The notes beneath the pieces are model-generated. The model was given only the letters and a program-made list of their open reading frames with translations. It had not been told where the DNA came from and did no database searches. Position numbers and translations under genes: made by a program. Below, in pieces: positions 37,135 to 50,265 of a stretch of 64,000 bases of DNA. The stretch lies in NCBI RefSeq assembly GCF_051020985.1, contig NW_027475140.1, positions 1 to 64,000 of the forward strand, given 5' to 3'. Position 1 is the stretch's first letter, and the number at the start of each line of letters is the position of its first letter. The stretch comes from Nomia melanderi. Taxonomy: Eukaryota; Arthropoda; Insecta; Hymenoptera; Halictidae.

Positions 37135-37813
37135 TGTAATAGCACCCGAGGTAACACCAGATATATATTGGATTTTTCCCTGACCCTGAGTGTCCGGCCC
37201 CATGAGACGGTGGTTGTCTCGGCCCCTGGTGGTCCGAGGTCGTTCTCGCTACACAGATTCATGCGCCAGGGCCTCCTGCAGATAATTCACTTTGGTTTAT
37301 TGCGCTATCTCTAATAGCACCCGAGATATCACCAGATATATATTGGATTTTCCCCTGACCCTGAGTGTCCGGCCCCATGAGACGGTGGTTTTCTCGGCTC
37401 CTGGTGGTCCGAGGTCGTTCCCGCTGGCCAGATTCATGCGCCAGGGCCTCCAACAGACAATGCACTTTGATTTATTGCGCTATCTGTAATAGCACCCGAG
37501 ATATCACCAGATATATATTGGATTTTTCCCTGACCCTGAGTGTCCGGCCCCATGAGACGGTGGTTGTCTCGGCCCCTGGTGGTCCGAGGTGGTTCCCGCT
37601 GCACAGATTCATGCGCCAGGGCCTCCTGCAGATAATTAACTTTGGTTTATTGCGCTATCTCTAATAGCACCCGAGATATCACCAGATATATATTGGATTT
37701 TTCTCTGACCCTGAGTGTCCGGCCCCACGAGACGGTGGTTTTCTCGGCCCCTGGTGGTCCGAGGTCGTTCCCGCTGCACAGATTCATGCTCCAGGGCCTC
37801 CTGCAGATCATTC

Positions 37814-40070
37814 ACTTTGATTAATTGCGCTATCTGTAATAGCACCCGAGGTATCACCAGATATATATTTGATTTTTCCCTGACCCTGAGTGTCCGGCCC
37901 CATGAGACGGTGGTTTTCTCGGCTCCTGGTGGTCCGAGGTCGTTCCCGCTGGCCAGATTCATGCGCCAGGGCCTAATACAGACAATGCACTTTGATTTAT
38001 TGCGCTATTTGTAACAGCTCCCGAGATATCACCTGATATATATTGGATTTTTCCCTGACCCTGAGGGTCCGGCCCCATGAGACGGTGGTTGTCTCGGCGC
38101 CTGGTGGTCCGAGGTCGTTCCCGCTGCCCAGATTCATGCGCCAGGGCCTCCTGCAGACAATTCACTTTGGTTTATTGCGATATCTATAATAGCACCCGAG
38201 GTAACACCAGATATATATTGGATTTTTCCCTGACCCTGAGTGTCCGGCCCCATGAGACGGTGGTTGTCTCGGCCCCTGGTGGTCCGAGGTCGTTCCCGCT
38301 GTACAGATTCATGCGCCAGGGCCTGCTGCAGATCATTCACTTTGGTTTATTGCGCTTTCTCTAATAGCACCCGAGATATCACCAGATATATATTGGATTT
38401 TCCCCTGACCCTGAGTGTCCGGCCCCATGAGACGGTGGTTTTCTCGGCTCCTGGTGGTCCGTGATCGTTTCCGCTGCACAGGTTCATGCGCCAGGGCTTC
38501 CTGCAGATAATTCACTTTGGTTTATTGCGCTATCTCTAATAGCACCCGAGATATCATCTGATATATATTGGATTTTTCCTTGACCCTGAGTGTCCTGCCC
38601 CATGAGACTGTGGTTTTCTCGGCCCCTGGTGGTCCGAGGTCGTTCCCGCTGTACAGATTCATGCGCCAGGGCCTGCTGCAGATCATTCACTTTGGTTTAT
38701 TGCGCTATCTGTAATAGCACCCGAGATATCACCAGATATATATTGGATTTTCCCCTGACCCTGAGTGTCCGGCCCCATGAGACGGTGGTTTTCTCGGCTC
38801 CTGGTGGTCCGAGGTCGTCCCCGCTGGCCAGATTCATGCGCCAGGCCCTCCTACAGACAATGCACTTTGATTTATTGCGCTATCTGTAATAGCACCCGAG
38901 ATATCACCAGATATACATTGGATTTTTCTCTGACCCTGAGTGTCCGGCCCCACGAGACGAGGGTTTTCTCGGCCCCTGGTGGTCCGAGGTCGTTCCCGCT
39001 GCACAGATTCATGCTCCAGGGCCTCCTGCAGATTATTCACTTTGATTAATTGCGCTATCTGTAATAGCACCCGAGGTATCACCAGATATATATTTGATTT
39101 TTCCCTGACCCTGAGTGTCCGGCCCCATGAGACGGTGGTTTTCTCGGCTCCTGGTGGTCCGAGGTCGTTCCCGCTGGCCAGATTCATGCGCCAGGGCCTA
39201 ATACAGACAATGCACTTTGATTTATTGCGCTATTTGTAACAGCTCCCGAGATATCACCTGATATATATTGGATTTTTCCCTGACCCTGAGGGTCCGGCCC
39301 CATGAGACGGTGGTTGTCTCGGCGCCTGGTGGTCCGAGGTCGTTCCCGCTGCCCAGATTCATGCGCCAGGGCCTCCTGCAGATAATTCACTTTGGTTTAT
39401 TGCGCTATCTCTAATAGCACCCGAGATATCATCTGATATATATTGGATTTTTCCTTGACCCTGAATGTCCGGCCCCACGAGACTGTGGTTTTCTCGGCCC
39501 CTGGTGGTCCGAGGTCGTTCCCGCTGTACAGATTCATGCGCCAGGGCCTGCTGCAGATCATTCACTTTGGTTTATTGCGCTATCTCTAATAGCATCCGAG
39601 ATATCAACAGATATATACTGGATTTTCCCTGACCCCGAGTGTCCGGCACGATGAGACTGTGGTTTTCTCGGCCCCTGGTGATCCTAGGTCGTTCCCGCTG
39701 CACAGATACATGCGCCAGGGCCTCCTACAGACAATGCACTTTGATTTATTGCGCTATCTGTAATAGCACCCGAGGTAACACCAGATATATATTGGATTTT
39801 TCCCTGACCCTGAGTGTCCGGCCCCATGAGACGGTGGTTGTCTCGGCCCCTGGTGGTCCGAGGTCGTTCTCGCTACACAGATTCATGCGCCAGGGCCTCC
39901 TGCAGATAATTCACTTTGGTTTATTGCGCTATCTCTAATAGCACCCGAGATATCACCAGATATATATTGGATTTTCCCCTGACCCTGAGTGTCCGGCCCC
40001 ATGAGACGGTGGTTTTCTCGGCTCCTGGTGGTCCGAGGTCGTTCCCGCTGGCCAGATTCATGCGCCAGGC
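37814..40070 (+). repeat. 15-monomer duplication (2624 bp spacing), copy B
   Basis: Partner of 35190-37446. It contains the second 174-bp monomer at 39585. Confidence 0.92.
39585..39758 (+). repeat. 174-bp monomer, second copy
   Basis: Has the same deletion and the same linked variants as the monomer at 36961, so it is a duplicate and not an independent deletion. Confidence 0.95.
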
Positions 40071-40244
40071 CCTCCTACAGACAATGCACTTTGATTTATT
40101 GCGCTATCTGTAATAGCACCCGAGATATCACCAGATATATATTTGATTTTTCCCTGACCCTGAGTGTCCGGCCCCATGAGACGGTGGTTTTCTCGGCCCC
40201 TGGTTGTCCGAGGTCGTTCCCGCTGGCCAGATTCATGCGCCAGG

Positions 40245-40806
40245 GCCTCCAACAGACAATGCACTTTGATTTATTGCGCTATCTGTAATAGCACCCGAGA
40301 TATCACCAGATATATATTGGATTTTTCCCTGACCCTGAGTGTCCGGCCCCATGAGACGGTGGTTGTCTCGGCCCCTGGTGGTCCGAGGTGGTTCCCGCTG
40401 CACAGATTCATGCGCCAGGGCCTCCTGCAGATAATTAACTTTGGTTTATTGCGCTATCTCTAATAGCACCCGAGATATCACCAGATATATATTGGATTTT
40501 TCTCTGACCCTGAGTGTCCGGCCCCACGAGACGGTGGTTTTCTCGGCCCCTGGTGGTCCGAGGTCGTTCCCGCTGCACAGATTCATGCTCCAGGGCCTCC
40601 TGCAGATCATTCACTTTGATTAATTGCGCTATCTGTAATAGCACCCGAGGTATCACCAGATATATATTTGATTTTTCCCTGACCCTGAGTGTCCGGCCCC
40701 ATGAGACGGTGGTTTTCTCGGCTCCTGGTGGTCCGAGGTCGTTCCCGCTGGCCAGATTCATGCGCCAGGGCCTAATACAGACAATGCACTTTGATTTATT
40801 GCGCTA
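40245..40806 (+). repeat. Continuation of the 37.4-38.0 kb segment at 2799 bp
   Basis: Matches 37446-38007 at a spacing one monomer larger (15 x 175 + 174), with the rare GATAATTAACTTTGG shared at 37632/40431. An extra monomer lies at about 40070-40245. Confidence 0.88.
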
Positions 40807-41229
40807 TCTGTAATAGCACCCGAGATATCACCAGATATATATTGGATTTTTCTCTGTCCCTGAGTGTCCGGCCCCATGAGACTGTGGGTTTCTCGGCCCC
40901 TGGTGTTCCGAGGTCGTTCCCGCTGCACAGATTCATGCGCCAGGGCCTCCTACAGACAATGCACTTTGATTTATTGCGCTATCTGTAATAGCACCCGAGG
41001 TATCACCTGATATATATTGGATTTTTCCCTGACCCTGAGTGTCCGGCCCCATGAGACGGTGGTTTTCTCGGCTCCTGGTGGTCCGAGGTCGTTTCCGCTG
41101 GCCAGATTCATGCGCCAGGGCCTCCTACAGACAATGCACTTTGATTTATTGCGCTATCTGTAATAGCACCCGAGGTATCACCAGATATATATTGGATTTT
41201 TCCCTGACCCTGAGTGTCCGGCCCCATGA

Positions 41230-42272
41230 GACGGTGGTTGTCTCGGCCCCTGGTGGTCCGAGGTCGATCCTGCTGCACAGATGCATGCGCCAGGGCCTCC
41301 TGCAGATCATTCACTTTGGTTTATTGCGGTATCTCTAATAGCACCCGAGATATCACCAGATATATATTGGATTTTCCCCTGACCCTGAGTGTCCGGCCAC
41401 ATGAGACGGTGGTTTTCTCGGCCCCTGGTGGTCCGAGGTCGTTCACGCTGCCCAGATTCATGGGCCAGGGCCTCCTACAGACAATGCACTTTGATTTATT
41501 GCGCTATTTGTAACAGCTCCCGAGATATCACCTGATATATATTGGATTTTTCCCTGACCCTGAGGGTCCGGCCCCATGAGACGGTGGTTGTCTCGGCCCC
41601 TGGTGGTCCGAGGTCGTTCCCGCTGCCCAGATTCATGCGCCAGGGCCTCCTGCAGACAATTCACTTTGGTTTATTGCGCTATCTCTAATAGCACCCGAGA
41701 TATCACCAGATATATATTGGATTTTTCCCCGACCCGGAGTGTTCGGCCACATGAGACGGTGGTTTTCTCGGCCCCTGGTGGTCCGAGGTCGTTCTCGCTG
41801 CACAGATTCATGCGCCAGGGCCTCCTACAGACCATGCACTTTGATGTATTGCGCTATCTCTAATAGCACCCGAGATATCACCAGATATATATTTGATTTT
41901 TCCCTGACCCTGAGTGTCCGGCCCCATGAGACGGTGGTTGTCTCGGCCCCTGGTGGTCCGAGGTCGTTCTCGCTGCACAGATTCATGCGCCAGGGCCTCC
42001 TGCAGATAATTCACTTTGGTTTATTGCGCTATCTGTAATAGCACCCGAGGTATCACCAGATATATAATGGATATTTCCCTGACCCTGACAGACAGGCCCC
42101 ATCAGACGGTGGTTTTCCCGGCCCCTGGTGGTCCGAGGTCGTTCCCGTTGGCCAGATTCATGCGCCAGGGCTTCCTGCAGACAATGCACTTTGGTTTATT
42201 GCGGTATCTGTAATACCACCCGAGATATCACCAGATATATATTGGATTTTTCCCTGACCCTGAGTGTCCGGC
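41230..42272 (+). repeat. 33-monomer-spaced duplicate, copy A
   Basis: Matches 47005-48047 at 5775 bp. Markers are GATCCTGCTGCACAGATGC, CGGAGTGTTCGGCCAC, CAGACCATGCAC, GATGTATTGCGC and CAGACAGGCCCC. A few substitutions separate the copies. Confidence 0.86.
42034..42208 (+). repeat. CAGACAGGCC-class monomer 1
   Basis: A distinctive variant: ATAATGGATATTTCCC, GACAGACAGGCCCC, CATCAGACGG, TTTTCCCGGCCCC and CGTTGGCCAG. It occurs only three times, at 42034, 42734 and 47809. The third is explained by the 5775-bp duplication. Confidence 0.9.
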
Positions 42273-42733
42273 CGCATGAGACGGTGGTTTTCTCGGCCCC
42301 TGGTGGTCCGAGGTCGTTCCCGCTGCACAGATTCATGCGCCAGGGCTTCCTGCAGACAATGTACTTTGGTTTATTACGCTATCTCTAATAGCACTCGACA
42401 TAATACCAGATATATATTGGATTTTTCCTTGACCCTGAGTGTGCGGCCCCATGAGACGGTGGTTTTCTCGGCCCCTGGTGGTCCGAGGTCGTTCCCGCTG
42501 CACGGATTCATGCGCCAGGGCTTCCTGCAGACAATGCACTTTGGTTTATTGCGGTACCTGTAATACCACCCGAGATATCACCAGATATATATTGGATTTT
42601 TTCCTGACCCTGAGTGTCCGGCCCCATGAGACGGTGTATTTCTCGGCTCCTGGTGGTCCGAGGTCGTTCCCGCTTTACAGATTCATGCGCCAGGGCCTCC
42701 CACATACAATGCACTTTGGTTTATTGCGCTATC

Positions 42734-42908
42734 TGTAATAGCACCCGAGATATCACCAGATATATAATGGATATTTCCCTGACCCTGACAGACAGGCCCC
42801 ATCAGACGGTGGTTTTCCCGGCCCCTGGTGGTCCGAGGTCGTTCCCGTTGGCCAGATTCATGCGCCAGGGCGTCCTGCAGACAATGCACTTTGGTTTATT
42901 GCGCTATC
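42734..42908 (+). repeat. CAGACAGGCC-class monomer 2
   Basis: Four monomers after the first, with the same linked variants and GGGCGTCCTGCAG in place of GGGCTTCCTGCAG. Confidence 0.9.
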
Positions 42909-43212
42909 TCTAATAGCACCCGACATATCACCAGATATATATTGGATTTTTCCCTGACCCTGAGTGTCCGGCCGCATGAGACGGTGGTTTTCTCGGCCCC
43001 TGGTGGTCCGAGGTCGTTCCCGCTGCACAGATTCATGCGCCAGGGCTTCCTGCAGACAATGCACTTTGGTTTATTGCGCTATCTCTAATAGCACCCGAGA
43101 TATCACCAGATATATATTGGATTTTCGCCTGAACCTGAGTGTCCGGCCCCTTGAGACGGTGGTTTTCTCGGCCCCTGGTGATCCGAGGTCGTTCCCGCTG
43201 CACAGATTCATG

Positions 43213-44140
43213 CGCCAGTGCCTCCTACAGACAATGCACTTTGATTTATTGCGCTATCTCTAATAGCACCCGAGATATCACCAGATATATATTGGATTTT
43301 CGCCTGAACCTGAGTGTCCGGCCCCATGAGATGGTGGTTTTCTCGGCCCCTGGTGATCCGAGGTCGTTCCCGCTGCACAGATTCATGCGCCAGGGCCTAC
43401 TACAGACAATGAACTTTGATTTATTGCGCTATCTGTAATAGCACCCGAGATATCACCAGATATATATTGGATTTTTCTCTGTCCCTGAGAGTCCGGCCCC
43501 ATGAGACTGTGGGTTTCTCGGCCCCTGGTGTTCCGAGGTCGTTCCCGCTGCACAGATTCATGCGCCAGGGCCTCCTACAGACAATGCACTTTGATTTATT
43601 GCGCTATCTGTAATAGCACCCGAGGTATCACCAGATATATATTGGATTTTTCCCTGACCCTGAGTGTCCGGCCCCATGAGACGGTGGTTGTCTCGGCCCC
43701 TGGTGGTCCGAGGTCGTTCTCGCTACACAGATTCATGCGCCAGGGCCTCCTGCAGATAATTCACTTTGGTTTATTGCGCTATCTCTAATAGCACCCGAGA
43801 TATCACCAGATATATATTGGATTTTTCCCTGACCCTGAGTGTCCGGCATCATGAGACGGTGGTTTTCTAGGCCCCTGGTGGTCCGTGATCGTTTCCGCTG
43901 CACAGGTTCATGCGCCAGGGCTTCCTGCAGATAATTCAGTTTCGTTTATTGCGCTGTCTCTAATAGCACCCGAGATATCATCTGATATATATTGGATTTT
44001 TCCTTGACCCTGAGTGTCCGGCCCCATGAGACTGTGGTTTTCTCGGCCCCTGGTGGTCCGAGGTCGTTCCCGCTGTACAGATTCATGCGCCAGGGCCTGC
44101 TGCAGATCATTCACTTTGGTTTATTGCGCTATCTCTAATA
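43213..44140 (+). repeat. 35-monomer-spaced duplicate, copy A
   Basis: Matches 49338-50265 at 6125 bp. Markers are TTTTCGCCTGAACC, GAGATGGTGG, GACAATGAACTTTG and CCCTGAGAGTCC followed by GACTGTGGG. Confidence 0.86.
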
Positions 44141-44149
44141 GCTCCCGAG

Positions 44150-45000
44150 ATATCACCAGATATATATTGGATTTTTCCCTGACCCTGTGTGTCCGGCCCC
44201 ATGAGACGGTGGTTGTCTCGGCCCCTGGTGGTCCGAGGTGGTTCCCGCTGCACAGATTCATGCGCCAGGGCCTCCTGCAGATAATTCACTTTGGTTTATT
44301 GCGCTATCTCTAATAGCACCCGAGATATCACCAGATATATATTGGATTTTTCTCTGACCCTGAGTGTCCGGCCCCACGAGACGGTGGTTTTCTCGGCCCC
44401 TGGTGGTCCGAGGTCGTTCCCGCTGCACAGATTCATGCTCCAGGGCCTCCTGCAGATTATTCACTTTGATTAATTGCGCTATCTGTAATAGCACCCGAGG
44501 TATCACCAGATATATATTTGATTTTTCCCTGACCCTGAGTGTCCGGCCCCATGAGACGGTGGTTTTCTCGGCTCCTGGTGGTCCGAGGTCGTTCCCGCTG
44601 GCCAGATTCATGCGCCCGGGCCTAATACAGACAATGCACTTTGATTTATTGCGCTATCTGTAATAGCACCCGAGATATCACCAGATATATATTGGATTTT
44701 TCTCTGTCCCTGAGTGTCCGGCCCCATGAGACTGTGGGTTTCTCGGCCCCTGGTGTTCCGAGGTCGTTCCCGCTGCACAGATTCATGCGCCAGGGCCTCC
44801 TACAGACAATGCACTTTGATTTATTGCGCTATCTGTAATAGCACCCGAGATATCACCAGATATATATTGGATTTTTCCCTGACCCTGAGTGTCCGGCCCC
44901 ATGAGACGGTGGTTTTCTCGGCTCCTGGTGGTCCGAGGTCGTTCACGCTGCCCAGATTCATGGGCCAGGGCCTCCTACAGACAATGCACTTTGATTTATT
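44150..45000 (+). repeat. 38-monomer-spaced duplicate, copy A
   Basis: Matches 50800-51650 at 6650 bp, beginning at the rare TGTGTGTCCGG. It continues the 35-monomer match after a three-monomer shift. Confidence 0.85.
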
Positions 45001-47004
45001 GCGCTATCTGTAATAGCACCCGAGATATCACCAGATATATATTGGATTTTTCCCTGACCCTGAGTGTCCGGCCCCATGAGACGGTGGTTGTCTCGGCCCC
45101 TGGTGGTCCGAGGTGGTTCCCGCTGCACAGATTCATGCGCCAGGGCCTCCTACAGACAATGCACTTTGATTTATTGCGCTATCTGTAATAGCACCCGAGG
45201 TATCACCAGATATATATTGGATTTTTCCCTGACCCTGAGTGTCCGGCCCCATGAGACGGTGGTTGTCTCGGCCCCTGGTGGTCCGAGGTGGTTCCAGCTG
45301 CACAGATTCATGCGCCAGGGCCTCCTACAGACAATGCACTTTGATTTATTGCGCTATCTGTAATAGCACCCGAGGTATCACCAGATATATATTGGATTTT
45401 TCCCTGACCCTGAGTGTCCGGCCCCATGAGACGGTGGTTGTCTCGGCCCCTGGTGGTCCGAGGTCGTTCTCGCTACACAGATTCATGCGCCAGGGCCTCC
45501 TGCAGATAATTCACTTTGGTTTATTGCGCTATCTCTAATAGCACCCGAGATATCACCAGATATATATTGGATTTTTCCCTGACCCTGAGTGTCCGGCCCT
45601 ATGAGACGGTGGTTTTCTCGGCCCCTGGTGGTCCGAGGTCGATCCTGCTGCACAGATGCATGCGCCAGGGCCTCCAGCAGATCATTCACTTTGGTTTATT
45701 GCGCTATCTCTAATAGCACCCGAGATATCACCAGATATATATTGGATTTTTCCCTGACCCTGAGTGTCCGGCCCCATGAGACGGTGGTTTTCTCGGCCCC
45801 TGGTGGTCCGAGGTCGTTCCCGCTGGCCAGATTCATGCGCCAGGGCCTCCAACAGACAATGCACCTTGATTTATTGCGCTATCTGTAATAGCACCCGAGA
45901 TATCACCAGATATATATTGGATTTTTCCCTGACCCTGAGTGTCCGGCCCCATGAGACGGTGGTTTTCTCGGCCCCTGGTGGTCCGAGGTCGTTCACGCTG
46001 CCCAGATTCATGGGCCAGGGCCTCCTACAGACAATGCACTTTGATTTATTGCGCTATTTGTAACAGCTCCCGAGATATCACCAGATATATATTGGATTTT
46101 TCCCCGACCCGGAGTGTTCGGCCACATGAGACGGTGGTTTTCTCGGCCCCTGGTGGTCCGAGGTCGTTCCCGCTGCACAGATACATGCGCCAGGGCCTCC
46201 TACAGACAATGCACTTTGATTTATTGCGCTATCTGTAATAGCACCCGAGATATCACCAGATATATATTTGATTTTTCCCTGACCCTGAGTGTCCGGCCCC
46301 ATGAGACGGTGGTTTTCTCGGCCCCTGGTGGTCCGAGGTCGTTCCCGCTGGCCAGATTCATGCGCCAGGGCCTCCAACAGACAATGCACTTTGATTTATT
46401 GCGCTATCTGTAATAGCACCCGAGATATCACCAGATATATATTGGATTTTTCCCTGACCCTGAGTGTCCGGCCCCATGAGACGGTGGTTGTCTCGGCCCC
46501 TGGTGGTCCGAGGTGGTTCCCGCTGCACAGATTTATGCGCCAGGGCCTCCTGCAGACAATTCACTTTGGTTTATTGCGCTATCTCTAATAGCACCCGAGA
46601 TATCAACAGATATATACTGGATTTTTCCCGGACCCTGAGTGTCCGGCCCGATGAGACTGTGGTTTTCTCGGCCCCTGGTGATCCTAGGTCGTTCCCGCTG
46701 CACAGATACATGCGCCAGGGCCTCCTACAGACAATGCACTTTGATTTATTGCGCTATCTGTAATAGCACCCGAGGTATCACCAGATATATATTGGATTTT
46801 TCCCTGACCCTGAGTGTCCGGCCCCATGAGACGGTGGTTGTCTCGGCCCCTGGTGGTCCGAGGTCGTTCTCGCTACACAGATTCATGCGCCAGGGCCTCC
46901 TGCAGATAATTCACTTTGGTTTATTGCGCTATCTCTAATAGCACCCGAGATATCACCAGATATATATTGGATTTTTCCCTGACCCTGAGTGTCCGGCCCC
47001 ATGA

Positions 47005-48047
47005 GACGGTGGTTTTCTCGGCCCCTGGTGGTCCGAGGTCGATCCTGCTGCACAGATGCATGCGCCAGGGCCTCCTGCAGATCATTCACTTTGGTTTATT
47101 GCGGTATCTCTAATAGCACCCGAGATATCACCAGATATATATTGGATTTTCCCCTGACCCTGAGTGTCCGGCCCCATGAGACGGTGGTTTTCTCGGCCCC
47201 TGGTGGTCCGAGGTCGTTCACGCTGCCCAGATTCATGGGCCAGGGCCTCCTACAGACAATGCACTTTGATTTATTGCGCTATTTGTAACAGCTCCCGAGA
47301 TATCACCTGATATATATTGGATTTTCCCCTGACCCTGAGTGTCCGGCCCCATGAGACGGTGGTTTTCTCGGCCCCTGGTGGTCCGAGGTCGTTCACGCTG
47401 CCCAGATTCATGGGCCAGGGCCTCCTGCAGACAATTCACTTTGGTTTATTGCGCTATCTCTAATAGCACCCGAGATATCACCAGATATATATTGGATTTT
47501 TCCCCGACCCGGAGTGTTCGGCCACATGAGACGGTGGTTTTCTCGGCCCCTGGTGGTCCGAGGTCGTTCCCGCTGCACAGATTCATGCGCCAGGGCCTCC
47601 TACAGACCATGCACTTTGATGTATTGCGCTATCTCTAATAGCACCCGAGATATCACCAGATATATATTTGATTTTTCCCTGACCCTGAGTGTCCGGCCCC
47701 ATGAGACGGTGGTTGTCTCGGCCCCTGGTGGTCCGAGGTCGTTCTCGCTGCACAGATTCATGCGCCAGGGCCTCCTGCAGATAATTCACTTTGGTTTATT
47801 GCGCTATCTGTAATAGCACCCGAGGTATCACCAGATATATAATGGATATTTCCCTGACCCTGACAGACAGGCCCCATCAGACGGTGGTTTTCCCGGCCCC
47901 TGGTGGTCCGAGGTCGTTCCCGTTGGCCAGATTCATGCGCCAGGGCTTCCTGCAGACAACGCACTTTGGTTTATTGCGGTATCTGTAATACCACCCGAGA
48001 TATCACCAGATATATATTGGATTTTTCCCTGACCCTGAGTGTCCGGC
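47005..48047 (+). repeat. 33-monomer-spaced duplicate, copy B
   Basis: Partner of 41230-42272. Confidence 0.86.
47809..47983 (+). repeat. CAGACAGGCC-class monomer 3
   Basis: Duplicate of the monomer at 42034. It has GACAACGCAC instead of GACAATGCAC. Confidence 0.9.
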
Positions 48048-49154
48048 CCCATGAGACGGTGGTTGTCTCGGCCCCTGGTGGTCCGAGGTGGTTCCCGCTG
48101 CACAGATTCATGCGCCAGGGCCTCCTGCAGATAATTCACTTTGGTTTATTGCGCTATCTCTAATAGCACCCGAGATATCACCAGATATATATTGGATTTT
48201 TCTCTGACCCTGAGTGTCCGGCCCCACGAGACGGTGGTTTTCTCGGCCCCTGGTGGTCCGAGGTCGTTCCCGCTGGCCAGATTCATGCGCCAGGGCCTAA
48301 TACAGACAATGCACTTTGATTTATTGCGCTATCTGTAATAGCACCCGAGATATCACCAGATATATATTGGATTTTTCTCTGTCCCTGAGTGTCCGGCCCC
48401 ATGAGACTGTGGGTTTCTCGGCCCCTGGTGTTCCGAGGTCGTTCCCGCTGCACAGATTCATGCGCCAGGGCCTCCTACAGACAATGCACTTTGATTTATT
48501 GCGCTATCTGTAATAGCACCCGAGGTATCACCTGATATATATTGGATTTTTCCCTGACCCTGAGTGTCCGGCCCCATGAGGCGGTGGTTTTCTCGGCTCC
48601 TGGTGGTCCGAGGTCGTTCCCGCTGGCCAGATTCATGCGTCAGGGCCTAATACAGACAATGCACTTTGATTTATTGCGCTATCTGTAATAGCACCCGAGA
48701 TATCACCAGATATATATTGGATTTTTCTCTGTCCCTGAGTGTCCGGCCCCATGAGACTGTGGGTTTCTCGGCCGCTGGTGTTCCGAGGTCGTTCCCGCGG
48801 CACAGATTCATGCGCCAGGGCCTCCTGAAGACAATTCACTTTGGTTTATTGCGCTATCTCTAATAGCACCCGAGATATCAACAGATATATACTGGATTTT
48901 TCCCGGACCCTGAGTGTCCGGCCCGATGAGACTGTGGTTTTCTCGGCCCCTGGTGATCCTAGGTCGTTCCCGCTGCACAGATACATGCAGCAGGGCCTCC
49001 TACAGACAATGCACTTTGATTTATTGCGCTATCTTTAATAGCACCCGAGATATCACCAGATATATATTGGATTTTCCCCTGACCATGAGTGTCCGGCCCC
49101 ATGAGATGCTGGTTTACTCGGCCCCTGGTGATCCGAGGTCGTTCCCGCTGCACA

Positions 49155-49500
49155 GATTCATGCGCCAGGGCCTCCTGCAGACAATTCACTTTGATTTATC
49201 GCGCTATCTCTAATAGCACCTGAGATATCACCAGGTATACATTGGATTTTTCCCTGACCATGACAGTCCGGCCCCATGAGACGGTGGTTTTCTCGGCCCC
49301 TAGTGGTCCGAGGTCGTTCCTGCTGCACAGATTCATTCGCCAGTGCCTCCTACAGACAATGCACTTTGATTTATTGCGCTATCTCTAATAGCACCCGAGA
49401 TATCACCAGATATATATTGGATTTTCGCCTGAACCTGAGTGTCCGGCCCCATGAGATGGTGGTTTTCTCGGCCCCTAGTGATCCGAGGTTGTTCCCGCTG
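49155..49500 (+). repeat. 19-monomer-spaced segment, upstream part
   Basis: Matches 52480-52825 at 3325 bp. Markers are TTATCGCGC, GCACCTGAGATATCACCAGG, CCATGACAGTCC, CCCCTAGTGGTCC and CATTCGCCAGTGCC. Confidence 0.84.
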
Positions 49501-50265
49501 CACAGATTCATGCGCCAGTGCCTACTACAGACAATGAACTTTGATTTATTGCGCTATCTGTAATAGCACCCGAGATATCACCAGATATATATTGGATTTT
49601 TCTCTGTCCCTGAGAGTCCGGCCCCATGAGACTGTGGGTTTCTCGGCCCCTGGTGTTCCGAGGTCGTTCCCGCTGCACAGATTCATGCGCCAGGGCCTCC
49701 TACAGACAATGCACTTTGATTTATTGCGCTATCTGTAATAGCACCCGAGGTATCACCAGATATATATTGGATTTTTCCCTGACCCTGAGTGTCCGGCCCC
49801 ATGAGACGGTGGTTGTCTCGGCCCCTGGTGGTCCGAGGTCGTTCTCGCTACACAGATTCATGCGCCAGGGCCTCCTGCAGATAATTCACTTTGGTTTATT
49901 GCGCTATCTCTAATAGCACCCGAGATATCACCAGATATATATTGGATTTTTCCCTGACCCTGAGTGTCCGGCATCATGAGACGGTGGTTTTCTAGGCCCC
50001 TGGTGGTCCGTGATCGTTTCCGCTGCACAGGTTCATGCGCCAGGGCTTCCTGCAGATAATTCACTTTGGTTAATTGCGCTGTCTCTAATAGCACCCGAGA
50101 TATCATCTGATATATATTGGATTTTTCCTTGACCCTGAGTGTCCGGCGCCATGAGACTGTGGTTTTCTCGGCCCCTGGTGGTCCGAGGTCGTTCCCGCTG
50201 TACAGATTCATGCGCCAGGGCCTGCTGCAGATCATTCACTTTGGTTTATTGCGCTATCTCTAATA
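49338..50265 (+). repeat. 35-monomer-spaced duplicate, copy B
   Basis: Partner of 43213-44140. Private changes include CCCCTAGTGATCC near 49476. Confidence 0.86.

Larger units (their letters stand above)
35190..37446 (+). repeat. 15-monomer duplication (2624 bp spacing), copy A
   Basis: About 2.26 kb nearly identical to 37814-40070. The spacing is 14 x 175 + 174 bp, because each copy contains one 174-bp monomer. The only difference I noticed is at ~35366. Confidence 0.92.
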
